The notes below the pieces were generated by a model, which was not told the origin of the DNA, did not search any database, and worked only from the letters and a program-made list of their open reading frames with translations. The position numbers and the translations under genes were made by a program. 64,000 bases of DNA. It comes from Grimontia kaedaensis (lineage in GTDB: Bacteria; Pseudomonadota; Gammaproteobacteria; Enterobacterales; Vibrionaceae). Every line of letters starts with the position of its first letter. Positions within the stretch are counted from its first letter, which is position 1. The stretch spans positions 1,736,001 to 1,800,000 of the forward strand of contig NZ_CP082275.1 of the NCBI RefSeq assembly GCF_023746615.1, read 5' to 3'. Shown piece by piece: positions 35,527 to 43,270 of the stretch.

Positions 35527-36090
35527 TTACATGCCTTTGAACAAGCTGTTGGGTAACTTCTCGTTTAGTCCGTTCGAGTTGTGTAGCTCAAAGTTCAGGT
35601 CTTTGAAGTGTCGGAAGTTGAACTTGAGCAGATTTGATTTTTGGTCCAAGTGAGCTGATTCGATGTCAGACCAAGGTATAAATAAATTTTTATGGCCAAA
35701 TTTAAAAGGGAGTAACATTTTTGCGTATAACCCTTTTGGGCTTGTCGATATCCTCAACGTTCCCTTATGACGTATTCCGCCGATAACGCCGCTATGGGTC
35801 GTAAAACTCAAGTCTGGTTCTGATTTGGAAACCAAGTGATAGCTATCAGCAAGCTTACTCCAGCCACTTGTTCTTGAAAGGTAGTAGCAGGCAACGAACC
35901 AACCCACGACAAATACAGCAAAGAACCATTCTGAATTGACGAAAGCAAATAACAGTTGTTCGATGGATTCGACGTAACCTCCAAAGACATCAGGAATTTC
36001 ATTGCCTGATGATTTATAGAACTGCAGAGCAATAAACGCGAAAACTGCAGCGCCCCACAACTTTCCCAGAATGCTTAAAATTAGCTTCAT
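35527..36090 (-). CDS. Hypothetical two-helix membrane protein
   Basis: A 187-residue protein of no family I recognise. It has two hydrophobic segments, at residues 3-22 (LILSILGKLWGAAVFAFIAL) and about 53-72 (WFFAVFVVGWFVACYYL), then a roughly 110-residue soluble domain. That domain reads LADSYHLVSKSEPDLSFTTHSGVIGG, then KLLLPFKFGHKNLFIPWSDIES, and resembles the PH-like or bPH2-type beta fold of small membrane proteins; this is tentative. The ATG at 36090 has AGAGG upstream; the longer open frame extends 64 codons further without support. It lies between the CDI-like locus and the tRNA cluster, in accessory DNA. Confidence 0.6.
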   Translation of the reverse strand: MKLILSILGKLWGAAVFAFIALQFYKSSGNEIPDVFGGYVESIEQLLFAFVNSEWFFAVFVVGWFVACYYLSRTSGWSKLADSYHLVSKSEPDLSFTTHSGVIGGIRHKGTLRISTSPKGLYAKMLLPFKFGHKNLFIPWSDIESAHLDQKSNLLKFNFRHFKDLNFELHNSNGLNEKLPNSLFKGM

Positions 36091-36439
36091 ACATCCTCTT
36101 TTAGACCACATGGTGAAAATAGGCACTTCCTTACCTGCCTGGCTAGATAGCTTAAGCGACAGGAGAGCGTGGGCAAAGTGAGGAAAAAAGATAACGTGCG
36201 CTGGGCCGGAGGATAAGATAAAGAACCCATTCACGAAACGTTTTCTCAACACAGGAAATGGGGGAAGGGCTCTTAGAAGCATTTAGACAGGAGCGGGCTG
36301 ATAGATTCGATTTGTGCATTTACGCTGAGCATTCAATTCTCTGTGACTCGGAGACATTCAAGTATGGTGACTCAGTGGGCTTGTATCAGTGTGCAGAGAT
36401 GTTTAGACAGTCGCTTGAAAGCGGAAGACATAAAAACGA
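36091..36439. other. Intergenic region before tRNA cluster, no gene seen
   Basis: About 350 bp. A short plus-strand frame starting at 36258 runs through the tRNA terminator and into the tRNA-Val gene, so it is an artefact. The stretch may carry the promoter of the membrane-protein gene on the minus strand. Confidence 0.4.
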
Positions 36440-36467
36440 AAAAAGCCTGCTCGAAAGCAGGCTTTTT
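36440..36467 (-). terminator. Terminator of the tRNA-Val operon
   Basis: Twelve-base perfect stem AAAAAGCCTGCT / AGCAGGCTTTTT with a 4-base loop. On the minus strand it follows tRNA-Val(TAC) by about 5 bases and ends in a T run. Confidence 0.9.
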
Positions 36468-36471
36468 GAAG

Positions 36472-36547
36472 TGGTGGGCGATACCGGGCTCGAACCAGTG
36501 ACCCCCTCCTTGTAAGGGAGGTGCTCTCCCAACTGAGCTAATCGCCC
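36472..36547 (-). tRNA. tRNA-Val (anticodon TAC)
   Basis: A 76-base cloverleaf on the minus strand: acceptor GGGCGAT/ATCGCCC, D arm AGCTCAGTTGGGAGAGC, anticodon stem CTCCC/GGGAG with loop TTACA-type carrying TAC, T arm GGTTCGAGCCC, encoded CCA. It reads GTA/GTG valine codons. Last gene of a four-tRNA unit. Confidence 0.95.
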
Positions 36548-36596
36548 GAATAAACGCTTGGGATGCCCTCGAAAGGGTAGTGCGTTTATTGGAATT

Positions 36597-36673
36597 TGGT
36601 GGGTCTAGGCAGACTCGAACTGCCGACCCCTACCATGTCAAGGTAGTACTCTAACCAACTGAGCTATAGACCC
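36597..36673 (-). tRNA. tRNA-Val (anticodon GAC)
   Basis: A 77-base tRNA on the minus strand with acceptor GGGTCTA/TAGACCC, anticodon loop TTGACAT and encoded CCA. The body is nearly identical to the next two copies; the acceptor stem differs. Reads GTC/GTT codons. Confidence 0.94.
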
Positions 36674-36706
36674 AAATTCTGATTCCATCCTGGTTAGGGA
36701 AGGAGT

Positions 36707-36783
36707 TGGTGCGTCCGGGCAGACTCGAACTGCCGACCCCCGCCATGTCAAGGCGGTACTCTAACCAACTGAGCTACGGACGC
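36707..36783 (-). tRNA. tRNA-Val (anticodon GAC)
   Basis: A 77-base tRNA, acceptor GCGTCCG/CGGACGC as in E. coli tRNA-Val2, anticodon loop TTGACAT, encoded CCA. Anticodon stem is CCGCC/GGCGG, unlike the CTACC stem of its neighbours. Confidence 0.95.
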
Positions 36784-36809
36784 AAAGTGTTTTCTTTCCA
36801 GAGAGAGCA

Positions 36810-36886
36810 TGGTGCGTCTGGGCAGACTCGAACTGCCGACCCCTACCATGTCAAGGTAGTACTCTAACCAACTGAGCTACAGACGC
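36810..36886 (-). tRNA. tRNA-Val (anticodon GAC)
   Basis: A 77-base tRNA, acceptor GCGTCTG/CAGACGC, anticodon stem CTACC/GGTAG, loop TTGACAT, encoded CCA. It is the promoter-proximal member of the four-tRNA unit, transcribed on the minus strand away from the graspetide cluster. Confidence 0.94.
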
Positions 36887-37587
36887 ATATCTTACTGATA
36901 ATCAGCCTGCTTTCCCTGAAAGCGGGATGAATATTAGCGAGTAGGGACTTTGCACGCAAGCGTAAAACCTGACTTTTTTTCGGTTTGGCGTCTGTTTGGT
37001 GGTTTGCTGCACAACTTGGCTGGTTTACATGCGGTCGAGAAGGGGCAAAAGGAGTGTGGTCTGGGCCGCGATCTATGTAGGTACTTGCATAGTAAGAGGA
37101 TGTGAATGTGTGAAAAATGCAAAATAATATGTTGCTAATTGCTTTAATTAAATCATTCCTTGTGTCTTTATGGGGTAAATAATAAAAATATAAACAAGCA
37201 TGCTAAAAGCAATTAATAGAAGTAAGGATATATTTTTCTTTTAACGTTAGTTGAATTTATTTGATTAAATATTAGACAATTGATGTGTGGTTAATATTTA
37301 TTCATATGTGTTATTCATGTTGAAACTTATTGATTGCTACGCAAAAAAAATGAAATTCAGGTTAGTTTTTATATAGCAAATAGGGTTTGGTTCTAAAGCA
37401 GGCTTTATAATTTACAGAATGATTATTCATATATTGTAAGTTTGTATTGTCTAATGTGGCACGTCTGAGGCGTTACCTTTTGTTTTATAGGGGCAATTCA
37501 ATGTGCTGACACAGAACGACGAAATGTGGACTGGCCTGATTGGCCGTTTTTCATACAAATGATTGTAAAAGTAAAAGGACTCTTACC
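36887..37587. other. AT-rich region upstream of graspetide precursor
   Basis: About 700 bp with no supported ORF. The part from 37110 to 37460 is strongly AT-rich, unlike the flanking genes, and is the kind of DNA bound by H-NS-type silencers. It must hold the tRNA promoter near 36900 and the promoter of the precursor gene. The precursor ribosome site AAAGGA is at 37574-37579. The base composition fits acquired DNA. Confidence 0.5.
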
Positions 37588-37797
37588 ATGAGCAAAAATA
37601 CACCATTTTTCAGCAACTTTATGGAAGCGCAAACTCTGACTACAGAAGAGACGAAGCAAGCGGCTGGCGGTCTTGATTTTGTTAAACCAGGTGATCTTCC
37701 AGGTGATTTTGACCCATCTAAAGAGCCAATTTACGTCACAATGAAACACCCATCAGATGATGATGAAGGCTTCGACGCGCCAGTATTCCTGCGCTAA
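37588..37797 (+). CDS. Microviridin-type graspetide precursor peptide
   Basis: A 69-residue RiPP precursor. The leader holds TPFFSNFMEAQ (5-15), matching the PFFxRFLE helix that microviridin ATP-grasp ligases bind, and ends in AAGG (25-28), a double-glycine site for a C39 peptidase. The core contains YVTMKHPSDDDEGFD (49-63), which fits the microviridin core TxKxPSDxE(E/D). Spacing is exact: T51, K53, P55, S56, D57, D59 and E60 align with microviridin T4, K6, P8, S9, D10, E12 and E13. Predicted links are T51-D57 and S56-D59 esters and a K53-E60 lactam. Odd points are Asp for Glu at position 12 and a nine-residue tail after E60 (GFDAPVFLR). Maturation and export genes follow. Confidence 0.93.
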   Translation: MSKNTPFFSNFMEAQTLTTEETKQAAGGLDFVKPGDLPGDFDPSKEPIYVTMKHPSDDDEGFDAPVFLR

Positions 37798-37805
37798 AAG
37801 CGATT

Positions 37806-37835
37806 AAATAGTGGCTCGGAAGAGCCACTATTTTT
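37806..37835 (+). terminator. Attenuator hairpin between precursor and enzymes
   Basis: Twelve-base stem AAATAGTGGCTC / GAGCCACTATTT, GGAA loop, T run after. It lies 9 bp after the precursor stop and about 90 bp before the first ligase. Partial termination here would make more precursor mRNA than enzyme mRNA. Confidence 0.85.
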
Positions 37836-37925
37836 ATATGAATTACATTCATTTTCTCTAATGTTTATTTCTTTCGAAGAACAAACTTTCTGTTTGAACA
37901 TCATATCGGTTTTGCGAGATGCACA

Positions 37926-38903
37926 ATGAAAAAAAATAAAATTGTATTATGTGTCACGCATTCTGATGATTCTTATCCTGTTGACTGGGTAATTGAGCAT
38001 TTAAATAGTCAAGGTGCGATTGGTCTAAGGATTAATTCTGATGCTTATCCTCTCGGGTTCAAAATGAGCGGATGTCTTGATATAGGAAATAATGAAGTAC
38101 ATATCGAAACCACAATCGGAGACATAGAAGCGAGCCGTGTGTCAGCAATATGGCATCGGAAGAACCGCCATTGTGATTTGAAGGACCATGTTGACGAAGC
38201 GTTATTAGAACAGTCTATCCGCGAATCAGAAACGATAAAGGTGGGGCTGCTTCATAGTCTCGATGCGTTTTGGCTGGATCATCCTGACATTCAATTCCGT
38301 GCGGAAAACAAATGGCGCCAATTGATGACGGCAAAGCGTGCGGGGTTATCAGTTCCTCCATCTCTGATTTCAAATGATCCTGAGAAGGTGACCCAATTCT
38401 ATTTTGCCCAAAATCGTCAGGTGGTCGCCAAGATGCACACACCATTCAGTGTATCTATGGGACGGCCTGAAGCCTTTGTTTATACATCCAAAATCACTGA
38501 AGCGCATTTAAGCCAACTCGATGGCCTGAAGTACTCACCGATGATTTTTCAGGCTGAAGTGGTTAAAGACACAGAAATACGGGTGGCATATGTAGATGGC
38601 GATTGTTTTGCAGCCAGCATCGATGTGAGTGAACAGAGTAAAGCGCAATTGGATTGGAGAAAAGCTGACCCGATAAGGCAGTGGGAGGAAGTCAGCTTGC
38701 CCTGTGATGTAACAGAAAATATCTCCCGCTTTATGGGCAGCATGAACCTGAAGTTTGGTGCGATTGACTTCATTTTGGACACTGAAGGCAACTACCAGTT
38801 TTTGGAAGTCAACCCGGCAGGAGAATGGGGAATGTTGGAGAAAGACACAGGAATGCCGATTTCGGAAAGTATTGCTAAGTGCCTGTTGAGACATAGTGCG
38901 TGA
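37926..38903 (+). CDS. Graspetide ATP-grasp macrocyclase 1 (MvdC/MvdD family)
   Basis: A 325-residue ATP-grasp ligase of the microviridin maturase family. These enzymes activate a core Asp or Glu side chain as acyl-phosphate and close a lactone (MvdD) or lactam (MvdC). The N-terminal domain begins NKIVLCVTHSDDSYPVDWVIEHL, as in the family. KWRQLMTAKRAGLSVPPSLIS starts the A-domain, QVVAKMHTPFS carries the ATP lysine, TEIRVAYVDGD (R219) is the DxR-like segment, and FLEVNPAGEWGMLEK (E294, N296) binds Mg. It lies 128 bp after the precursor and 21 bp before macrocyclase 2. NPAGEWGMLE resembles MvdD more, but which ligase makes esters is not certain. Confidence 0.9.
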   Translation: MKKNKIVLCVTHSDDSYPVDWVIEHLNSQGAIGLRINSDAYPLGFKMSGCLDIGNNEVHIETTIGDIEASRVSAIWHRKNRHCDLKDHVDEALLEQSIRESETIKVGLLHSLDAFWLDHPDIQFRAENKWRQLMTAKRAGLSVPPSLISNDPEKVTQFYFAQNRQVVAKMHTPFSVSMGRPEAFVYTSKITEAHLSQLDGLKYSPMIFQAEVVKDTEIRVAYVDGDCFAASIDVSEQSKAQLDWRKADPIRQWEEVSLPCDVTENISRFMGSMNLKFGAIDFILDTEGNYQFLEVNPAGEWGMLEKDTGMPISESIAKCLLRHSA

Positions 38904-38924
38904 ACTGAGGTTTAAGGAAGTAGT

Positions 38925-39920
38925 GTGAAAAAGAATAAAGTCGTTATCGTTACACATTCAAACGATAATCCATCTATTGATGTTGTCTCCGAATACCTCA
39001 AAGAAAGGGGTATACAAGCCGTTCGGCTTAATTCCGACTTATTCCCGACCCAGGTAACGATAGAAAACCACCAAACCAACGAAGGCTCCAATAATCGTCT
39101 GATTACCGAAGCGGGTATTGCAGTAGAAAGCGGCGAAGTACTCGCGCTGTGGTATCGCCGTTTTCAGCCAGCCAAAGGATTACCCAAGGACATGGAAGCG
39201 TCATTTAAAGGACCTTCCGCTGAGGAGAGTAAACGGACTTTGCTCGGCTACATGGACAGCCTTGATTGTTTCAAGCTGGATGACTACTGGTCTATTCGCC
39301 ACGCTTCAAACAAAGAATTTCAGTTGATGTTGGCACGTAAAGTCGGTCTCGATCTTCCCAACACGCTGACAACCAACTCCCCAAAAGCGGTGCGCGAGTT
39401 TTATCACGCTAACCAAGGGAACATTATCACCAAGATGCAGACGTCTTTTTCTGTTTGGGAAGACGGGCAAGAACAAGTGGTGTTTACCAACAAGGTTGAA
39501 GAGCCACACCTGGAGCAGTTAGAGAGTCTCAATCTTTGCCCTATGGTGTTTCAGGCGCACATTGAGAAAGAAGTCGAACTTCGTGCCACCGTCGTTGGTA
39601 ATAAGGTCTTTTGTGCGGCGATCAATCCCAATGAAGTCTCAGGCATGGAGTTGGATTGGCGTAAACGAGGTCAGCATACCCTGGATAAGTGGATGCCTTA
39701 TGAGTTGCCGCAAGAGATCAGTGACAAGCTGGTTCAATTAACTGTGGCTCTCGGTCTTAACTACGGGGCGGCGGACATCATTGTGACACCAAAAGGTGAG
39801 TACAAATTCCTGGAAATTAACCCTTGTGGTGAATTTTATTGGATGGATGCTTTCCAGCAACTGGGTATCTGCGAAGCGATTGCCGAAAACCTGCTTGCTG
39901 GCGGTCGCAGTAAGGTCTGA
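38925..39920 (+). CDS. Graspetide ATP-grasp macrocyclase 2 (MvdC/MvdD family)
   Basis: A 331-residue paralogue of the preceding gene. It starts at GTG 38925 with AAGGAAG upstream. The same landmarks occur: NKVVIVTHSNDNPSIDVVSEYL, EFQLMLARKVGLDLPNTL, NIITKMQTSFS, VELRATVVGNKV (the R of the DxR-like motif) and FLEINPCGEFYWMD. In the usual pair one ligase makes the two esters first, then the other makes the lactam. The residue before the Mg-binding pair and the C-terminal motif differ between the two enzymes, consistent with this division. It ends 4 bp before the HlyD-like gene, so maturation and export genes share one mRNA. Confidence 0.9.
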   Translation: MKKNKVVIVTHSNDNPSIDVVSEYLKERGIQAVRLNSDLFPTQVTIENHQTNEGSNNRLITEAGIAVESGEVLALWYRRFQPAKGLPKDMEASFKGPSAEESKRTLLGYMDSLDCFKLDDYWSIRHASNKEFQLMLARKVGLDLPNTLTTNSPKAVREFYHANQGNIITKMQTSFSVWEDGQEQVVFTNKVEEPHLEQLESLNLCPMVFQAHIEKEVELRATVVGNKVFCAAINPNEVSGMELDWRKRGQHTLDKWMPYELPQEISDKLVQLTVALGLNYGAADIIVTPKGEYKFLEINPCGEFYWMDAFQQLGICEAIAENLLAGGRSKV

Positions 39921-39924
39921 TTGT

Positions 39925-41163
39925 TTGAGCCAGTTATATCGCCAAGCCGTCTTAAATGCCCGAAAGCAGCGCCTTCAGGGTGAGGTGTTGCTGCTGCAAC
40001 CCATGCCTTTGACCCTCACTATTTTCCTCTTGGTTGGTGCCACGACCCTGATTGCACTCTTTCTTGCTTTTGCTGAGTACAGCCGTAAAGAGACGGTTCA
40101 GGGATATCTCGTCCCTGACCTAGGTGTTATCCAGTCTGTTTCCCTGAATGAAGGCATCATCGAGCGTGTCCATGTGACGGATGGCGAGCAGGTAATAAAT
40201 GGAGAGCCATTGGTGACCATTCGCTCGAAAAGCGAGCTTGAAAATGGTGTCGATGTCAACGCGAGCACGTTAGAAGAACTTCAAACCCAGATTGCTACGA
40301 TCTCTCAGGAAATAACCCACCAACAGGCGCTTCATGAAAAAGTCATGCATAAACAACGGCAGTGGCTTTCAGATTTGAATGCAGAACTTACGGCTATCGA
40401 AGGGCGAAAAAATCTGATAGAGCGAAAGATGATATTGGCGAAAGAGGAACATTCGTTGCACCAACGTCTGTTCGATGACGGCCATATCTCTGCACAATCG
40501 ATGCGAGTTGAGTTGAGCGAGTTACTTGACCTTCAAACTCAGCAGCAGCGGATTTTGGCTGAGGAACTTGCCCTAAGGAAAAACCGCAATACTGCTATTT
40601 CAGATCTCGCAATGTTGCCGGAAGAGTATCAATTGAATTTGCTTGAGCGCCAGAAAGAGCAGTCCTCACTCAGGCAACGCTACAGTATCGCGCTGGCTAA
40701 CCATCGTCATGTGCTGACGGCGAACCAGGATGGTTATGTCTCCGGCATTTTTGCCACTAATGGTGAAGCTGTCAGGGAGGGAGATCGGTTAATTAGCATC
40801 ATCCCGGAAGAGGCGACCTTGGTGGCAGAACTCATGCTACCAACGCGTTCGGCGGGATTTGTTCAAACGGGAGACTTGGTAAAGATCCGTCTCGATGCAT
40901 TTCCTTATCAGCGTTTTGGTTACGTAGAAGGCACAGTGTCTTTGATTGATAGCGTACTGATTCAACAAGAGAATGCTGTTTTTCCGATTTCGGAACCTTC
41001 TTATCGGATTCGGGTGACCCTGAAACAAGCTGTGATAGAGCAGGGCGGTCATGAATACCCTCTAAAAAATGGCCTCAGGCTGGAAGCTGATATCGTGTTG
41101 GAAAGCCGCAGTATTTTGGGTTGGATTCTTGAGCCACTCTACGGCTTATTAGGGAAAATTTAG
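39925..41163 (+). CDS. HlyD-family membrane fusion protein of the graspetide exporter
   Basis: A 412-residue periplasmic adaptor. It starts at TTG 39925, 4 bp after the ligase stop, and begins SQLYRQAVLNARKQRLQGEV, the usual N-terminus of peptide-exporter adaptors. One TM helix follows (about 29-49), then a lipoyl-like half (VIQSVSLNEGIIERVHVTDGEQVINGEPLVTI) and coiled-coil hairpin (about 100-240). The second lipoyl half is VLTANQDGYVSGIFATNGEAVREGD, and a beta-barrel and membrane-proximal part close the chain. It links the C39 ABC transporter to an outer-membrane channel of TolC type; no TolC is encoded here. An upstream in-frame ATG lies inside the ligase gene and is not the start. Confidence 0.88.
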   Translation: MSQLYRQAVLNARKQRLQGEVLLLQPMPLTLTIFLLVGATTLIALFLAFAEYSRKETVQGYLVPDLGVIQSVSLNEGIIERVHVTDGEQVINGEPLVTIRSKSELENGVDVNASTLEELQTQIATISQEITHQQALHEKVMHKQRQWLSDLNAELTAIEGRKNLIERKMILAKEEHSLHQRLFDDGHISAQSMRVELSELLDLQTQQQRILAEELALRKNRNTAISDLAMLPEEYQLNLLERQKEQSSLRQRYSIALANHRHVLTANQDGYVSGIFATNGEAVREGDRLISIIPEEATLVAELMLPTRSAGFVQTGDLVKIRLDAFPYQRFGYVEGTVSLIDSVLIQQENAVFPISEPSYRIRVTLKQAVIEQGGHEYPLKNGLRLEADIVLESRSILGWILEPLYGLLGKI

Positions 41164-41164
41164 T

Positions 41165-43270
41165 ATGCAAGTCGTCGATCAGGATCCTCATATCACTTCA
41201 TTGATCGAGTACTCCGGTAAGAAGTCGGTCAAGCCTATCTTGCAAACTGAAGCAGCAGAGTGCGGCCTTGCCTGTCTTGCTATGGTCTCAAGCTATCATG
41301 GTCACAAGCTGGATATGCCTTCAGTGCGGAAACGTTTTTCTGCTGGCCTAAGTGGGATGACCGTTCATCATCTTATTCAGGCTGCCGACAAACTGAGTCT
41401 TGTGGCCCGAGCCATCAAGTGTCCGCTTGAAAGTGTGGGAAAGCTGAGCTTGCCCTGTATTCTTCACTGGGATTTAAACCACTTTGTGGTGTTAACCGGA
41501 GTGAAGAAAAACCAAGTCTTCATCAATGATCCTGCAACAGGGCCGAAGGTGCTATCTGTTTCGTCATTTAGCGAGAAGTACACAGGTATTGCTGTAGAGC
41601 TTATGCCGACATCCGACTTCAAGAAAGCCGATGAACGGCAGAAGATGTCTTTAACGCAACTGTGGACAAAGATTTCAGGCTTTACCGGTGCGCTAACTAG
41701 CCTGATCGTGTTGTCTATTCTGCTTCAAATCTTTGTGTTGGCGAATCCCTATTATATCCAGCTTGTGCTCGATGAGGTCATCGTTCGCTACGATGATGTT
41801 TTGCTTATTGTGCTCGCTTTGGGTTTCAGTTTGTTGCTTCTGTTCAGCACAGTCACGACCGCGATTCGGAGCTGGCTGATCTTGCGATTATCGAGTCAAC
41901 TGAACCTGCAGATGGGAGCGAATCTGCTTCGCCATTTACTTCGTTTACCGATGAGTTTTTTCGAAACGCGCCATGTGGGTGATATCGTTTCCCGCTTTGG
42001 TTCTCTTGCTGATATTCGCGAGAGAATGACGACAGGGCTGGTCGAAACTGTTGTTGATGGCGTGATGTCGACGACGGTTTTGATTGTGATGCTGATTTAC
42101 AGCCCCACATTGACAGCGGTTGTCATGGCGGTTGTGCTCTTGTATCTGGCTTTGCGTTTGGTGATGTTCAGAAGGCTGAAACAGGTCACTGAAGCCTCTA
42201 TCGAAGCCAAAGCCAAAGAGCAAAGTCAGTTTCTTGAAACCGTTCGGGGAATGCAAACTGTTAGGCTTTTTAACGCAGAATCCACGCGTCAGAGTCACTG
42301 GCAGAATCTGTATGGGTCAGTGATCAATTCGGATATCCGTCTTGGTAGACTGAATATTGGTTTTGAGGCGGCGAGGCAGTTCCTTTTCGGATTGGAACAT
42401 ATCATCGTGATCTATCTGGCGGCGACGGGCGTGATGAGCGGTTCTCTGACTGTGGGTATGGTATTCGCGTTTTTGGCATATAAAGCGCAGTTAACCACCC
42501 GGTTTACGGCCTTAATCGAGCAATTGATTTTGTTTAAGATGATGCGCTTACACCTTGACCGTATTGCTGATATCGCTATGCACGAACAGGAAGCGCACAG
42601 AGACAATGGTCGGGAAATCGAACGGTTGGGCGGGGAAATTGAGTTGGTGAATGTTTCCTTCCGCTATTCTGAACAGTCAGATTATCTCTTCAAAAATATT
42701 AACCTACGCATAGCACCTGGCGAGTGTGTGGCTATTGTCGGTCCTTCGGGTTGCGGTAAGTCGACCTTGATAAAAATCATGCTAGGTCTGCTGCAGCCTA
42801 CATCCGGGCAGGTACGAGTGGGTGGTGAGGATATCAGGGACATTGGTTTGGTGAACTACCGGAAATTGATTGCTTCTGTGATGCAGGACGATGTTCTCCT
42901 TAGTGGAAGCGTTGAAGATAATATTGCTTTCTTTTCACCTGAACCCAATCAAGAATTGATTTATCAGTGCGCTTATTTTGCTGATATTCATCAGGACATT
43001 ACCCGCCTACCCATGGGTTATCAAAGCTTAATTGCTGACATGGGATCCAACCTTTCTGGTGGGCAGATGCAGCGCCTTTTGTTGGCTCGGGCTTTGTATA
43101 GACAACCCGCCATTCTTTACCTCGACGAGGCGACCAGTAGTTTGGATGTTGAGCGAGAGCGAAACGTAACACGGAATATTACTTCATTGCCTCTCACCAG
43201 AGTCATGATTGCCCACCGTCCAGAGACGATTCAAAGTGCTGATAGAGTCATTGATATGGCAGCACTATAG
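41165..43270 (+). CDS. C39-peptidase ABC exporter (PCAT) for the graspetide
   Basis: A 701-residue bifunctional exporter. The N-terminal C39 peptidase has the full site: Q27, C33 (AECGLACLAM), H106 (DLNHFVVL) and D122 (INDPATG). It cuts leaders after Gly-Gly, matching AAGG in the precursor. Six TM helices follow (about 165-460) in the ABC1 fold. The nucleotide-binding domain has Walker A GPSGCGKST (526-534), Q-loop MQDDV, signature LSGGQMQRLLLARAL (630 on), Walker B ILYLDEATSSLD and the H-loop IAHRPETI. It starts 1 bp after the HlyD stop and ends overlapping the next gene's stop by 6 bp. Classical cyanobacterial microviridin exporters are ABC proteins without this peptidase. Confidence 0.93.
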   Translation: MQVVDQDPHITSLIEYSGKKSVKPILQTEAAECGLACLAMVSSYHGHKLDMPSVRKRFSAGLSGMTVHHLIQAADKLSLVARAIKCPLESVGKLSLPCILHWDLNHFVVLTGVKKNQVFINDPATGPKVLSVSSFSEKYTGIAVELMPTSDFKKADERQKMSLTQLWTKISGFTGALTSLIVLSILLQIFVLANPYYIQLVLDEVIVRYDDVLLIVLALGFSLLLLFSTVTTAIRSWLILRLSSQLNLQMGANLLRHLLRLPMSFFETRHVGDIVSRFGSLADIRERMTTGLVETVVDGVMSTTVLIVMLIYSPTLTAVVMAVVLLYLALRLVMFRRLKQVTEASIEAKAKEQSQFLETVRGMQTVRLFNAESTRQSHWQNLYGSVINSDIRLGRLNIGFEAARQFLFGLEHIIVIYLAATGVMSGSLTVGMVFAFLAYKAQLTTRFTALIEQLILFKMMRLHLDRIADIAMHEQEAHRDNGREIERLGGEIELVNVSFRYSEQSDYLFKNINLRIAPGECVAIVGPSGCGKSTLIKIMLGLLQPTSGQVRVGGEDIRDIGLVNYRKLIASVMQDDVLLSGSVEDNIAFFSPEPNQELIYQCAYFADIHQDITRLPMGYQSLIADMGSNLSGGQMQRLLLARALYRQPAILYLDEATSSLDVERERNVTRNITSLPLTRVMIAHRPETIQSADRVIDMAAL

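Noticed and set aside
36258..36515. 85-residue frame running through the tRNA-Val terminator and tRNA
   Set aside because: Its C-terminus (GDTGLEPVTPS) is the well-known false translation of a tRNA antisense strand, and it crosses the tRNA terminator.
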